63,767 bases of DNA from an uncultured Bacteroidales bacterium (GTDB lineage: Bacteria; Bacteroidota; Bacteroidia; Bacteroidales; Paludibacteraceae). The stretch is taken from the NCBI GenBank assembly GCA_902799875.1, contig CADCCH010000006.1:1-63767 (forward strand), written 5' to 3'. Positions 24,964 to 33,123 of this stretch are shown here, one piece after another; the stretch's first letter is position 1; every line of letters starts with the position of its first letter. Made by a program: the position numbers and the translations under genes. Under the pieces are notes generated by a model. That model saw only the letters and a list, made by a program, of their open reading frames with translations. It was not told the origin of the DNA and ran no database searches.

Positions 24964-25371
24964 ATGACAACAACAGGAAAAGTAATTACATGGACATCGG
25001 TCATCGCCGTGCTGGCGCTGGCGGGATTTATCTTCTTTAAGTTCTGCTTTGTGTATGCGGAAGGCGTGAACGAAGGCGACATCAACTATTTCCAGAAGGA
25101 AGGAATTATCTTTAAGACCTACGAGGGTAAGATGATCCAGACGGGTCTGAAGAACAGCAAGATCCAAGGTTCGATCCAATCGAATGAGTTTAAGTTCTCG
25201 GTGGTTAAAGAGAGCGTGGCTAAGCAACTGAACGAAGGAACGAACACCGGTGTGAAGCTGCACTGGAAGCGCTATTTGGGTACCTTACCTTGGCGCGGAA
25301 ACAGTCAGTTCATCGTGGATTCCGTTTATACGGCTACGCCGATACAGCCGGTACAGCCGGTAAAACGTTAA
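24964..25371 (+). CDS. Single-pass membrane protein of unknown function
   Basis: 135 residues with one helix (about 10-28, WTSVIAVLALAGFIFFKF) and a periplasmic part KEGIIFKTYEGKMIQTGLKN...EFKFSVVKESVAKQL. Homologues are common in Bacteroidales just upstream of an AMP-binding gene and are often misnamed 6-phosphogluconate dehydrogenase; nothing in the sequence supports that name. The tail repeats IQPVQPV through a 9-bp repeat, and the stop codon lies in an 8-bp repeat (25365-25396). Confidence 0.8.
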   Translation: MTTTGKVITWTSVIAVLALAGFIFFKFCFVYAEGVNEGDINYFQKEGIIFKTYEGKMIQTGLKNSKIQGSIQSNEFKFSVVKESVAKQLNEGTNTGVKLHWKRYLGTLPWRGNSQFIVDSVYTATPIQPVQPVKR

Positions 25372-25396
25372 GCTGTTAAATAGTTAAACGGTTATG
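25365..25396. repeat. 8-bp degenerate tandem repeat across the gene junction
   Basis: Four units of the form NNGTTAAN (ACGTTAAG, CTGTTAAA, TAGTTAAA, CGGTTATG). They cover the stop codon of the 24964 gene and the start codon of the acyl-CoA synthetase gene. Confidence 0.8.
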
Positions 25397-27070
25397 ATGT
25401 TAGAAGAGAAATATAATTTCGTCAAGATGTTCGAGCGGTCGTTTCGGGATAACTGGAGCGAGCCGGCAGTGACCGATTACGGCACGGACGTGACCTTGAC
25501 GTACGGACAGTTGGCAATCAACATCGAGAAGCTGCATATCCTGTTCAAGGAGTGCGGTGTGAAGAAGAACGATAAGATTGCCGTGATGGGTAAGAACAAC
25601 AGCAACTGGGTGGCGGTCTATCTGGCAGCGATCACCTATGGTGCAATCATCGTACCGATTCTGCAGGATTTCCGTGCGAACGATGCGATTCATATCATCA
25701 ACCACTCGGGTACGAAGTTGCTTTTTATCAGCGACATCAACTGGGAAGGTATGGACCTGGACCAGATTCCGAAGGTGCTGGCGGTAGTGAGTCTGAACGA
25801 CTGGCATCCGATATCCTTGGCGGTGGATCAGAAGAAGATCAACTACGAGGCGATTGCGCAGAAGTTCAAGGAGAAACATCCGGAGGGATACTGGGCGAAA
25901 GATCTGCATTTCGATGAACGCAGCAACGAGGAGATCGGTAGTATCAACTATACGAGTGGTACGACGGGATTCAGCAAAGGTGTGGTGATGCCGCTGAACG
26001 GTCTGGCAGGTAACGTACGGTACGGTCTGGAGTCGGGTTTGGTAGATAAGGAATCGCGTTTCGTGACCTTCTTGCCATTAGCGCACGCGTACGGTTGTGC
26101 ATTTGACTTCTTGAGTTGTCTGGCAGCCGGAGGTCATGAGTGGCTGATCGGTCGTACGCCGAGTCCGAAGATCTTGCTGAAGGCTTTTGAGGAGATCAAA
26201 CCGACGCTGATTCTGTCGGTGCCGCTGATTTTGGAGAAGATCTACAAGAAGATGATCGTGCCGCAGATTCAGAAGCCGCCCGTAAGCTGGGTGCTCAAAG
26301 TGCCGTTCTTAGATGAGGTGGTATGCAGTAAGATCCGCGAGCAGTTGGTTCAGGCTTTTGGTGGGGAATTCAAACAGGTGATCATCGGTGGCGCGCCGCT
26401 CAACCCGGAGGTGGAGGCGTTCCTGAACCGGATCAAGTTCCCGATGTCGGTGGGTTACGGTATGACCGAGTGTGCCCCGCTGATCACGTTCACAAAGTTC
26501 GAGGACGGTTCGAAGTTATACTCCTGCGGTAAACCGCTGCCGGGTATCATGGAGGTGAAGATTCTCGATCCGAACAGCGAAGGTATCGGTGAGGTAGTGA
26601 CGCGTGGTGAGAACACGATGCAAGGCTACTACAAGAACCCTGCGGCCACGAAGGACAGTTTTACCGAAGACGGTTGGTTGCGTACAGGTGACCTGGGTAC
26701 GATTGACGAAGACGGATTCCTCTATATCAAAGGTCGTTGCAAGACGATGCTGTTGGGTCCGAGCGGACAGAATATCTACCCGGAGGAGATCGAGGCGAAG
26801 ATCAACAACATGCCGTATGTATTAGAGTCACTGGTGCTGCAGCAGGAAGACACGCGTCTGGTGGCGCTGATCTGTCCGGACTATAACGAGGTGGACGCAA
26901 GTGGTCTGAGTCGTGAGCAACTCATGGAGCAGATGGAAGAAGCCCGTAAGCAGGTGAACAGTGAGTTAGCGGCCTACGAGCAGATTGCGATTGTGAAGCT
27001 CTACCCGCACGAGTTCGAGAAGACTCCGAAGAAGAGTATAAAGAGATTTCTTTATACTTCGATGGTTTAA
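25394..27070 (+). CDS. Long-chain fatty acid-CoA ligase, AMP-binding family
   Basis: 558 residues. ANL-superfamily adenylating enzyme: P-loop-like YTSGTTGFSKG (about 191-201), PLAHAYG, VGYGMTECAP, TGDLGTIDEDGFLYIKGRCK (hinge and Asp/Arg of the adenylation site), and a C-terminal KTPKKSIKRF with the catalytic Lys. It activates a carboxylic acid, most likely a fatty acid, with ATP and CoA. Two start codons are adjacent (25394 and 25397); I use the first. It follows the 24964 gene by 22 bases and precedes coaX by 23. Exact chain-length preference cannot be read. Confidence 0.93.
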   Translation: MMLEEKYNFVKMFERSFRDNWSEPAVTDYGTDVTLTYGQLAINIEKLHILFKECGVKKNDKIAVMGKNNSNWVAVYLAAITYGAIIVPILQDFRANDAIHIINHSGTKLLFISDINWEGMDLDQIPKVLAVVSLNDWHPISLAVDQKKINYEAIAQKFKEKHPEGYWAKDLHFDERSNEEIGSINYTSGTTGFSKGVVMPLNGLAGNVRYGLESGLVDKESRFVTFLPLAHAYGCAFDFLSCLAAGGHEWLIGRTPSPKILLKAFEEIKPTLILSVPLILEKIYKKMIVPQIQKPPVSWVLKVPFLDEVVCSKIREQLVQAFGGEFKQVIIGGAPLNPEVEAFLNRIKFPMSVGYGMTECAPLITFTKFEDGSKLYSCGKPLPGIMEVKILDPNSEGIGEVVTRGENTMQGYYKNPAATKDSFTEDGWLRTGDLGTIDEDGFLYIKGRCKTMLLGPSGQNIYPEEIEAKINNMPYVLESLVLQQEDTRLVALICPDYNEVDASGLSREQLMEQMEEARKQVNSELAAYEQIAIVKLYPHEFEKTPKKSIKRFLYTSMV

Positions 27071-27071
27071 T

Positions 27072-27095
27072 GGATGAATGGGTGAATGGGTGAAT
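27072..27095. repeat. 8-bp tandem repeat at the coaX start codon
   Basis: GGATGAAT, GGGTGAAT, GGGTGAAT: three units, the last overlapping the first two bases of the coaX ATG at 27094. Confidence 0.85.
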
Positions 27096-27843
27096 GAATC
27101 TCTGTATTGATCAAGGAAATAGCAGGACGAAGGTGGCGTTGATGACGGACGAAGGTAAGATGATCAATCATTTTATCTACAAGTCTTTCAGTTCGTCGGA
27201 CGTGGAGCGTCTGTTCGATCTGTACGACATCACGGATTCGATCATCTCGTCGGTGGTGGACATCGAAGCGGCGGTGGTGAACACGCTGCATCGGCGTTCG
27301 CAACATTTTGTCCTCTTTGATCATAACACCCCGGTGCCGATCATCAATAAGTACGACACGCCGCAAACTCTGGGTCAGGACCGTCTGGCTGCGGCTGTGG
27401 GCGCGAAGAGTCTCTGTCCGGATGAGAACCTGCTGATCATCGATGCCGGTTCGGCCATTACGTATGACTTCGTGACGGACAAGGGGGAGTATATAGGCGG
27501 TAACATCGCGCCGGGACTGAAAATGCGGTTTACGATGCTGCAGCGGATGACGAAGAAACTGCCGCTGGTGGACGCGGAGGAGAATGAGTTGATTCCGCTC
27601 TTCGGAACGAACACCCGTGATGCGATTGTAGCCGGTGTGGTACGCGGTGTGGCATATGAGGTGAAAGGTTACATGCGGACGCTTAAGGAGAAAGTGGTTC
27701 ATTACCAGACTTTCGTGACCGGTGGTCACGCAGCGTATATCCTCAATAACGTGCGTAACTCACGTAACGAGAAAAGAGAGATACAGTTCGAGAAGAATCT
27801 GGTGCTGATCGGACTGAATGAGATTTTGAGATTTAATAAATGA
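27094..27843 (+). CDS. coaX: Type III pantothenate kinase
   Basis: 249 residues. Phosphorylates pantothenate, the first coenzyme A step after vitamin synthesis, with no feedback by CoA in this class. The phosphate loop DQGNSRTKVAL (6-16), TPQTLGQDRLAAAVGA (adenine and pantothenate site) and IIDAGSAITYDFV (ASKHA Asp) are in order, with ISSVVDIEAAV in between. Together with panB and coaBC in the window this covers three steps of one pathway at three loci. It overlaps the next gene by 4 bases (ATGA). Confidence 0.96.
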   Translation: MNLCIDQGNSRTKVALMTDEGKMINHFIYKSFSSSDVERLFDLYDITDSIISSVVDIEAAVVNTLHRRSQHFVLFDHNTPVPIINKYDTPQTLGQDRLAAAVGAKSLCPDENLLIIDAGSAITYDFVTDKGEYIGGNIAPGLKMRFTMLQRMTKKLPLVDAEENELIPLFGTNTRDAIVAGVVRGVAYEVKGYMRTLKEKVVHYQTFVTGGHAAYILNNVRNSRNEKREIQFEKNLVLIGLNEILRFNK

Positions 27844-29063
27844 CGAAAAGAATAACGATATTTTTGGCTGCGCTGGTGATGAGCGTTGGGGCTTGGGCGC
27901 AGAATATGACGAGTTCGCCTTATTCGCGTTACGCGTACGGTGACTTGAACGAGAACGTGCCGACTGGTTTTCGGGCGATGGGTGGAGTAGGTTTCGGTAT
28001 GCGGAACAACAAAGCCATCAACCCGGCGCAGCCGGCATCGTACACGGCTTGTGACTCGTTGACGTTTATGATGGACATCGCGGCGAGTGCTAACTGGAGT
28101 CGGTACGAGGACGCGTCCGGCATGCGGAACAAGGCGAACGGAAACTTAGAGTATCTGACGCTGCAGGTGCCGTTGTACAAACAATGGATAGCTGCGTCGG
28201 TGGGTCTGCTGCCCTACAGTTCGGTAGGTTACAACATCGTGCTGGCGGACTCGATCCGGTCCGATTACCATTACGCGAAGACGTACACCGGAGAAGGAAA
28301 TATCAGCGAGGTGTACGGAGGTTTGAGTTTTAATATCTGCAACTGGTTGGCTTTGGGTGCGAACGTGTATTATATGTGGGGTGATCTGGCGCACCTGAGG
28401 ACACTTTCTTTCAGTGAAGCCAGTCTGCATACGACCATTCAGGATGAGTTGCTGTCCGTCAGTTCGGTACGTTTCCGTTACGGAGCGCAGTTCTTCCATA
28501 CCTGGGGCGACCATTCGATTGTGCTCGGCGGTATGTTTGAGAACAAGATGAAATTAGGTAGCCAGTACGTGGCGATAGAGACCCAGACGGATGATTCGAT
28601 TCCGGTGTACGAGGGTGGTTTTGAGACCCCTATGGTGTACGGTGCGGGTGTGAGTTACAACTGGGCGAACCGTTTGACCGTTGCTGTGGATTTTGAGCGG
28701 CAGTGTATGTCGTCGGCCTTGTATAACGGTGCGGCCGGTAAGTTAAGTGGTCTGCAGGACAAGAACCGCTATGCGTTAGGTGTGGAGTACCGGCATAACC
28801 CGCAGGGACGTAAGTACGTGGAGCGCATGCTCTGGCGCGCGGGTGTGAACGTGCAGGACGAGTACCTGGTATCTATCGGTGCCAAGCGTGTGACAGCGAG
28901 TATCGGAATCGGTTTTCCGCTCTGGACCATCGGCACAACGATTAACACGACCATCGAGTACGCCCATCGCGGCAGTGCAGCGACCGGACTGGTGGATAAC
29001 AGTCTGCGGTTCACGATCGGTGCTTCGATTGCCGAGAGTTGGTTCTTCAAACGCAAACTGTAG
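27840..29063 (+). CDS. Outer membrane protein, OmpP1/FadL-like barrel expected
   Basis: 407 residues, signal peptide ending WAQ (about residue 20). The front NMTSSPYSRYAYGDL...FRAMGGVGFGMRNN...INPAQPASYTACDSLTFMMDI is the typical start of a Bacteroidota family found after coaX, with the SPYSRYGYGDL and NPAS segments seen in FadL-like barrels. Many alternating aromatic strands follow. The C-terminus is SWFFKRKL, not a classic terminal Phe. Substrate unknown; fatty-acid or other hydrophobic uptake would fit the acyl-CoA synthetase upstream, but this is inference. Confidence 0.8.
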   Translation: MTKRITIFLAALVMSVGAWAQNMTSSPYSRYAYGDLNENVPTGFRAMGGVGFGMRNNKAINPAQPASYTACDSLTFMMDIAASANWSRYEDASGMRNKANGNLEYLTLQVPLYKQWIAASVGLLPYSSVGYNIVLADSIRSDYHYAKTYTGEGNISEVYGGLSFNICNWLALGANVYYMWGDLAHLRTLSFSEASLHTTIQDELLSVSSVRFRYGAQFFHTWGDHSIVLGGMFENKMKLGSQYVAIETQTDDSIPVYEGGFETPMVYGAGVSYNWANRLTVAVDFERQCMSSALYNGAAGKLSGLQDKNRYALGVEYRHNPQGRKYVERMLWRAGVNVQDEYLVSIGAKRVTASIGIGFPLWTIGTTINTTIEYAHRGSAATGLVDNSLRFTIGASIAESWFFKRKL

Positions 29064-29090
29064 GTTTGGCACGATATTTGAGAGAGACCC

Positions 29091-29114
29091 GGTATCCCGG
29101 TATACCGGTATCCC
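29091..29114. repeat. 8-bp tandem repeat between the outer membrane protein and TPR genes
   Basis: GGTATCCC, GGTATACC, GGTATCCC: three units in the 83-bp spacer. The middle unit makes a 12-bp palindrome, CCGGTATACCGG. Confidence 0.88.
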
Positions 29115-29146
29115 GAAGAAAATTAACAAATTAAAATCAATATATT

Positions 29147-30559
29147 ATGAAACTGAAAAATCTTTTGGTAGTCGCTCTGGCAGCCGCAGTACCGGCTGTG
29201 TCGGGCGCAAAGAAACCGACGAAAGTGAGTGAAGAGACTCCGGTGAAGGCAGCTCCGGCACAGGAAGAAGATCCGGTAATCACCGAGGAGTGTGTGATGA
29301 ACGTGTCGCTCTTCCACGAGTCCGTTAAGAACAAGATGTACGCGGATGCGTACGAGCCGTGGTATGAGGTGTATACGACCTGCCCGAATGCGAACAAGTC
29401 CATCTACTCGGACGGAACAAAGATCGTAGAGGCGCTGTATCAGGCTACGTCTGATCCGGCAGAGAAAGAGCGTCTGGCTAAGTTGGCGATCGAGATGCAA
29501 GACAAACGTATCCGTTTCTTCGGTAACGATCCCAAGTACCCGACGGCATATATCTTAGGTGAAAAGGGTCTGGCCTATCTGGATTTCTATGGTGAGGCAA
29601 AGGTTTCTGAGGCACGTGAGTGCTTGCAGCAGTCGGCAGCCGGTATGGGTGCAGCCAGCAAGATCATGGTGCTCGTGAAACTGGTAGATGCTTCGTACGC
29701 CGTGTACAAACAGGATCCGAACGGTAAAGCAGAGCAGTTCATCGCGGATTATGAGTTGGCAAGTAACCTGTTAGGCGAGCAGGCAGCGAACACGAACAAC
29801 AAGAACGCCGAGATCGCCGGTAAGCAGAAAGATTATGTGGATAATATCTTTGCTATCTCGGGTGCTGCAGACTGCTCGAAGCTGGATGAGATCTACGCAG
29901 CAGCTGTTCAGGGTAACCTGTCTAACCTCGATATGTTGACCAAGATCGCGAAGCTGTACAAACGTGTTCGTTGCACGGAGAGCGATGTGTATTTCGCAGC
30001 CTGCGAGGCCGCTCACAAACTGCAACCGACCCAGGAGTCCGCAGCCGGCTGCGCATCGATGTCCGCCAAGAAAGGCGACTATGAGCAGGCTATTGCTTAC
30101 TACGACCAGGCTATCAAGCTGGCGATGGTTGAGGACGAGTTGGAAGACGTAGCGGATTATCAGTACAACGCTGCATTCTACTGCTACAACAACCTCAAGA
30201 AATACGCAGAAGCACGTAAGTACGCTCTGGCTTCCATCAGCACCCTGCAGAGTCTGGGGATGAACAAGGGGCAGGGACGTTGCTACATCATCATCGGTAT
30301 GTGCTACGCTTCGACGCAGTTGTATCCGCAAGATGCCAAGGGTCGTATCCTGAACAAGACCGTTTACTGGGCAGCTGTGGATAAGTTCGTGAAGGCTAAA
30401 CAAGTAGATCCGTCGGTAGAGGCACAGGCTTCGGAGTTCATCTCGAGCTACAGCAAGTACTATCCGACCAAGGAGGAGCGTTTCGACCTGCCGAACGAGT
30501 TCAGCGGAAATACTTATTTCGTTGGAGGTTGGATTGGTGAATCGACATCTATCCGTTAA
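29147..30559 (+). CDS. Periplasmic TPR-repeat protein
   Basis: 470 residues with signal peptide (about 1-20, ending VSGA) and a short charged linker. The rest is all-alpha. TPR-like helices are clearest near the C-terminus: ASMSAKKGDYEQAIAYYDQAIKLA, YQYNAAFYCYNNLKKYAEARKYALASI and YIIIGMCYASTQLYPQ. Bacteroidales homologues sit at the same place, between the coaX-linked outer-membrane protein and lptC. Its role is unknown; a periplasmic scaffold for envelope assembly is the simplest reading. It overlaps lptC. Confidence 0.87.
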   Translation: MKLKNLLVVALAAAVPAVSGAKKPTKVSEETPVKAAPAQEEDPVITEECVMNVSLFHESVKNKMYADAYEPWYEVYTTCPNANKSIYSDGTKIVEALYQATSDPAEKERLAKLAIEMQDKRIRFFGNDPKYPTAYILGEKGLAYLDFYGEAKVSEARECLQQSAAGMGAASKIMVLVKLVDASYAVYKQDPNGKAEQFIADYELASNLLGEQAANTNNKNAEIAGKQKDYVDNIFAISGAADCSKLDEIYAAAVQGNLSNLDMLTKIAKLYKRVRCTESDVYFAACEAAHKLQPTQESAAGCASMSAKKGDYEQAIAYYDQAIKLAMVEDELEDVADYQYNAAFYCYNNLKKYAEARKYALASISTLQSLGMNKGQGRCYIIIGMCYASTQLYPQDAKGRILNKTVYWAAVDKFVKAKQVDPSVEAQASEFISSYSKYYPTKEERFDLPNEFSGNTYFVGGWIGESTSIR

Positions 30560-31112
30560 TAGAATAGGCAAGCAGGCGAGTGTCGTGTTGGCACTCGTCC
30601 TGTGTCTTGTTGCGTGCCATAAGCCGGAGGTACAGCAGGGTGCGGTGACCTTGCCACGGGAACAGATTGCGGCCTTGATGACCGACACGGTCAGTACGCT
30701 GATCTCCGACTCCGGTGTGACGCGTTACCGTATCGAGGCCCCGCAGTGGTTGTTGTACGATAAGACCGATCCTCCTTACCAGGAGTTTCCCAAGGGTGTG
30801 TACCTGGAGCAGTTCGACTATGATCTGTCTGTACAGGCTTCGTTGCGGTCCGACTATGCGTATTACAATGAGAAGTTGCAGGTCTGGACGCTGACGGGTA
30901 ACGTGCATGCACTCAACCGCAAAGGAGAGGAGTTTGATACCCCGAAACTGATCTGGGACCAGAAGAATCACCGCGTCTATTCGGACACCACCATTCATAT
31001 CACGCGCGAGACCAGTATCATCGAAGGTGTGGGCTTTGAGTCCAACGAAGAGATGAGCAAATATACGATTTTGAATCCTACGGGAGTGTTCCCGATAAAA
31101 GACGAAGAATAA
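30537..31112 (+). CDS. lptC: LPS export periplasmic protein LptC
   Basis: 191 residues from the GTG at 30537; a TTG at 30522 is also possible. Signal peptide with lipobox LCLVAC, so it is a lipoprotein here rather than a single-pass protein. The LptC core is visible as VTRYRIEAPQWLLYD, FPKGVYLEQFD, LRSDYAYYNEKLQVWTLTGNV and the EEFDTPKLIWDQKNHRVYSD strand, the beta-jellyroll that passes LPS from LptFG to LptA. It overlaps the TPR gene by 23 bases and fabG by 1. The lpt ABC genes are not adjacent. Confidence 0.9.
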   Translation: MNRHLSVNRIGKQASVVLALVLCLVACHKPEVQQGAVTLPREQIAALMTDTVSTLISDSGVTRYRIEAPQWLLYDKTDPPYQEFPKGVYLEQFDYDLSVQASLRSDYAYYNEKLQVWTLTGNVHALNRKGEEFDTPKLIWDQKNHRVYSDTTIHITRETSIIEGVGFESNEEMSKYTILNPTGVFPIKDEE

Positions 31113-31852
31113 TGTTATTAGAGAATAAAGTAGCTTTGATCACGGGCGCAGCTCGTGGTATAGGCAAATCGATTGCGTTGGCGTATGCCCGTGAAGGGGC
31201 TAACATCGCGTTTACGGATCTGGTGCACAACGAGGCCGCTGAGTCGACACGCGATGAGATAGCCGCTTTAGGTGTGAAGGTACAGTTCTATGCCTCCAAT
31301 GCGGCGGATTTTGAGGCGGCGCACCAAGTGGTAGAGCAGGTGGTGTCGGATTTCGGACGACTGGATATTCTGGTCAATAACGCCGGCATCACGCGTGACA
31401 CCTTGTTGATGCGTATGACCGAGCAGATGTGGGACCAGGTGATTGAGGTGAACCTCAAGTCGGCCTTTAACTTCACCCACGCGGCGACACCGGTTATGAT
31501 GCGTCAGCGCGGCGGTTCAATCATCAGTTTGAGTTCGGTAGTAGGTCTTAACGGCAACGCCGGACAGGCCAATTATGCGGCTTCCAAGGCAGGTATCATT
31601 GCGTTGACCAAATCCGTAGCGAAAGAATTAGGCAGCCGTGGTGTGCGTGCAAATGCGATTGCCCCGGGTTTTATCCTGACGGATATGACCAAGGCACTGC
31701 CGGAAGAGACCCTGAAGCAGTTCGTGACCATGATCCCGATGCGTCGCGGAGGAGAGCCCGAAGAAGTAGCTAAGGTCGCTCTCTTCTTAGCGAGCGACCT
31801 TAGTTCATACGTCTCCGGACAAGTGATCCAGGTAAACGGCGCGATGGCTTAG
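31112..31852 (+). CDS. fabG: 3-oxoacyl-[acyl-carrier-protein] reductase
   Basis: 246 residues, normal length. Short-chain dehydrogenase: NADPH site TGAARGIGKSIA (10-21), NNAG, active-site Ser of SLSSVVG, and YAASKAG with Tyr and Lys. PGFILTDMTKALPEE and SGQVIQVNGAMA are FabG ends. It reduces the beta-keto group in fatty acid elongation. It shares its start base with the end of lptC and converges on the GH13 gene with a 4-base overlap. Confidence 0.94.
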   Translation: MLLENKVALITGAARGIGKSIALAYAREGANIAFTDLVHNEAAESTRDEIAALGVKVQFYASNAADFEAAHQVVEQVVSDFGRLDILVNNAGITRDTLLMRMTEQMWDQVIEVNLKSAFNFTHAATPVMMRQRGGSIISLSSVVGLNGNAGQANYAASKAGIIALTKSVAKELGSRGVRANAIAPGFILTDMTKALPEETLKQFVTMIPMRRGGEPEEVAKVALFLASDLSSYVSGQVIQVNGAMA

Positions 31853-33123
31853 CGTTCGATAATCTCGTAAGCCCAAGGCTCCAGTTCAAACGTCTCGTTG
31901 GTCTCCAGCGTGACGTTTTGTTTTTGTGCGCTCATGTTCATGATCGCGCGTACGCTGTGTCCGTCGAGCGGACGTTCGCAAGTGAAGATGGCCTCGTTGT
32001 CACACGCGATGCGCACCATCGGAGCTCCGAGTTCAGGACTGAAGAGCGCTTTGTTACGTGCCCGCATGGCATTGAGTTCTTTGTACAGATCGGCAAAGGC
32101 GTATGCCTCGTCGGTATCAATCAGATCTTTCTCGAAAAACTCCAGACGGTGATGGTTTCCTACCAACTGACCGGTGTAGATCATCGGCATGCCCGGAACG
32201 ATATAGCAGAATGTAGCAAACAGTTTCGCCGCGTCACCCATACGTTCAAACTCGGTGCCATTCCAGCTGTTCTCATCGTGGTTGGTGATGAAGTTCATAC
32301 GGATGGCTTCGGGACGGATGGTGGTATCGGCCTTGGCGAAATACGCCCAGAGGTCCTCGACGTTGCTCTTGCCCTGCGCTACGTCATTCATGATGTGGTG
32401 CAGTGTCCAGCCGTAGTACATATCGAAGGCTGTTTCGGTCAGTTCGTCCGCTTTGTCCTCATCCTCTGCGAGGGTGAACATCTGCGGGTGGGTCTGGCGG
32501 AGATCGGCCATTGCCCAGTTCCAGAAATCAGTCGGTACCTCACCGGCTACGTCGCAACGGAAACCGTCGATACCGATGCTGTCCATCCACCAGTGCATGG
32601 ATTTGAGCATCTCGGCACGCATGTCCTGGTTCTCGTAGTTGAGTTTGGAGATGTCGGTCCAGTCGTATTGCACCATCAGGTTACCCAGACTGTCGCGATA
32701 GTGCCAGCCTTCGTGCTGGGTCCACTCGCTGTCCGGTGCGGTGTGGTTAGCAACCCAGTCGAGGATGACCTTAAAGCCCATCTCGTGTGCGGCGGCAAGG
32801 AAATGTTCGAAGTCCGCGCGCGTACCGAACTCGGGGTTGATGGCGCAGTAGTCGATGATCGAGTAGTAACTGCCGAGCGTGCCCTTGCGGGTGATCACAC
32901 CGATCGGCTGGCAGGGCATAACCCAGATGATGTCGATGCCGTTGTCTTTGAGCATAGGCAGCAAAGACTCTGCGGCAGCAAACGTTCCTTCCGGTGTTGC
33001 CTGACGGGTGTTGAGTTCATAGATCGTTGCGTCATACGCAAACTTCGGGTGACGTAAATTCGTCTCCTCTGCGCAGCTGACCAGCATCAGGGCAGCTGCG
33101 ATAAAAAAGAGTGATTTTCTCAT
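31849..33123 (-). CDS. Alpha-amylase family (GH13) lipoprotein
   Basis: 424 residues, lipobox LMLVSC with Cys17 followed by AEE, so perhaps surface-exposed. A (beta/alpha)8 barrel follows: IDIIWVMPCQP, VILDWVANHTAPD, IDGFRCDVAGEVP with the nucleophile Asp, TLAEDED with the acid Glu, FITNHDENS with the third Asp. It is shorter than most amylases and ends with a small beta-domain (SAQKQNVTLETNETFELEPW). It hydrolyses alpha-1,4-glucans or maltodextrins by family. It overlaps the next GH13 gene by 4 bases, so the two are one operon, and meets fabG end to end. Confidence 0.93.
   Translation of the reverse strand: MRKSLFFIAAALMLVSCAEETNLRHPKFAYDATIYELNTRQATPEGTFAAAESLLPMLKDNGIDIIWVMPCQPIGVITRKGTLGSYYSIIDYCAINPEFGTRADFEHFLAAAHEMGFKVILDWVANHTAPDSEWTQHEGWHYRDSLGNLMVQYDWTDISKLNYENQDMRAEMLKSMHWWMDSIGIDGFRCDVAGEVPTDFWNWAMADLRQTHPQMFTLAEDEDKADELTETAFDMYYGWTLHHIMNDVAQGKSNVEDLWAYFAKADTTIRPEAIRMNFITNHDENSWNGTEFERMGDAAKLFATFCYIVPGMPMIYTGQLVGNHHRLEFFEKDLIDTDEAYAFADLYKELNAMRARNKALFSPELGAPMVRIACDNEAIFTCERPLDGHSVRAIMNMSAQKQNVTLETNETFELEPWAYEIIER

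Noticed and set aside
31918..33057. 379-codon plus-strand open frame
   Set aside because: It lies wholly antisense to the GH13 gene, whose catalytic motifs are intact, and it has no recognisable domain. It is a shadow frame.
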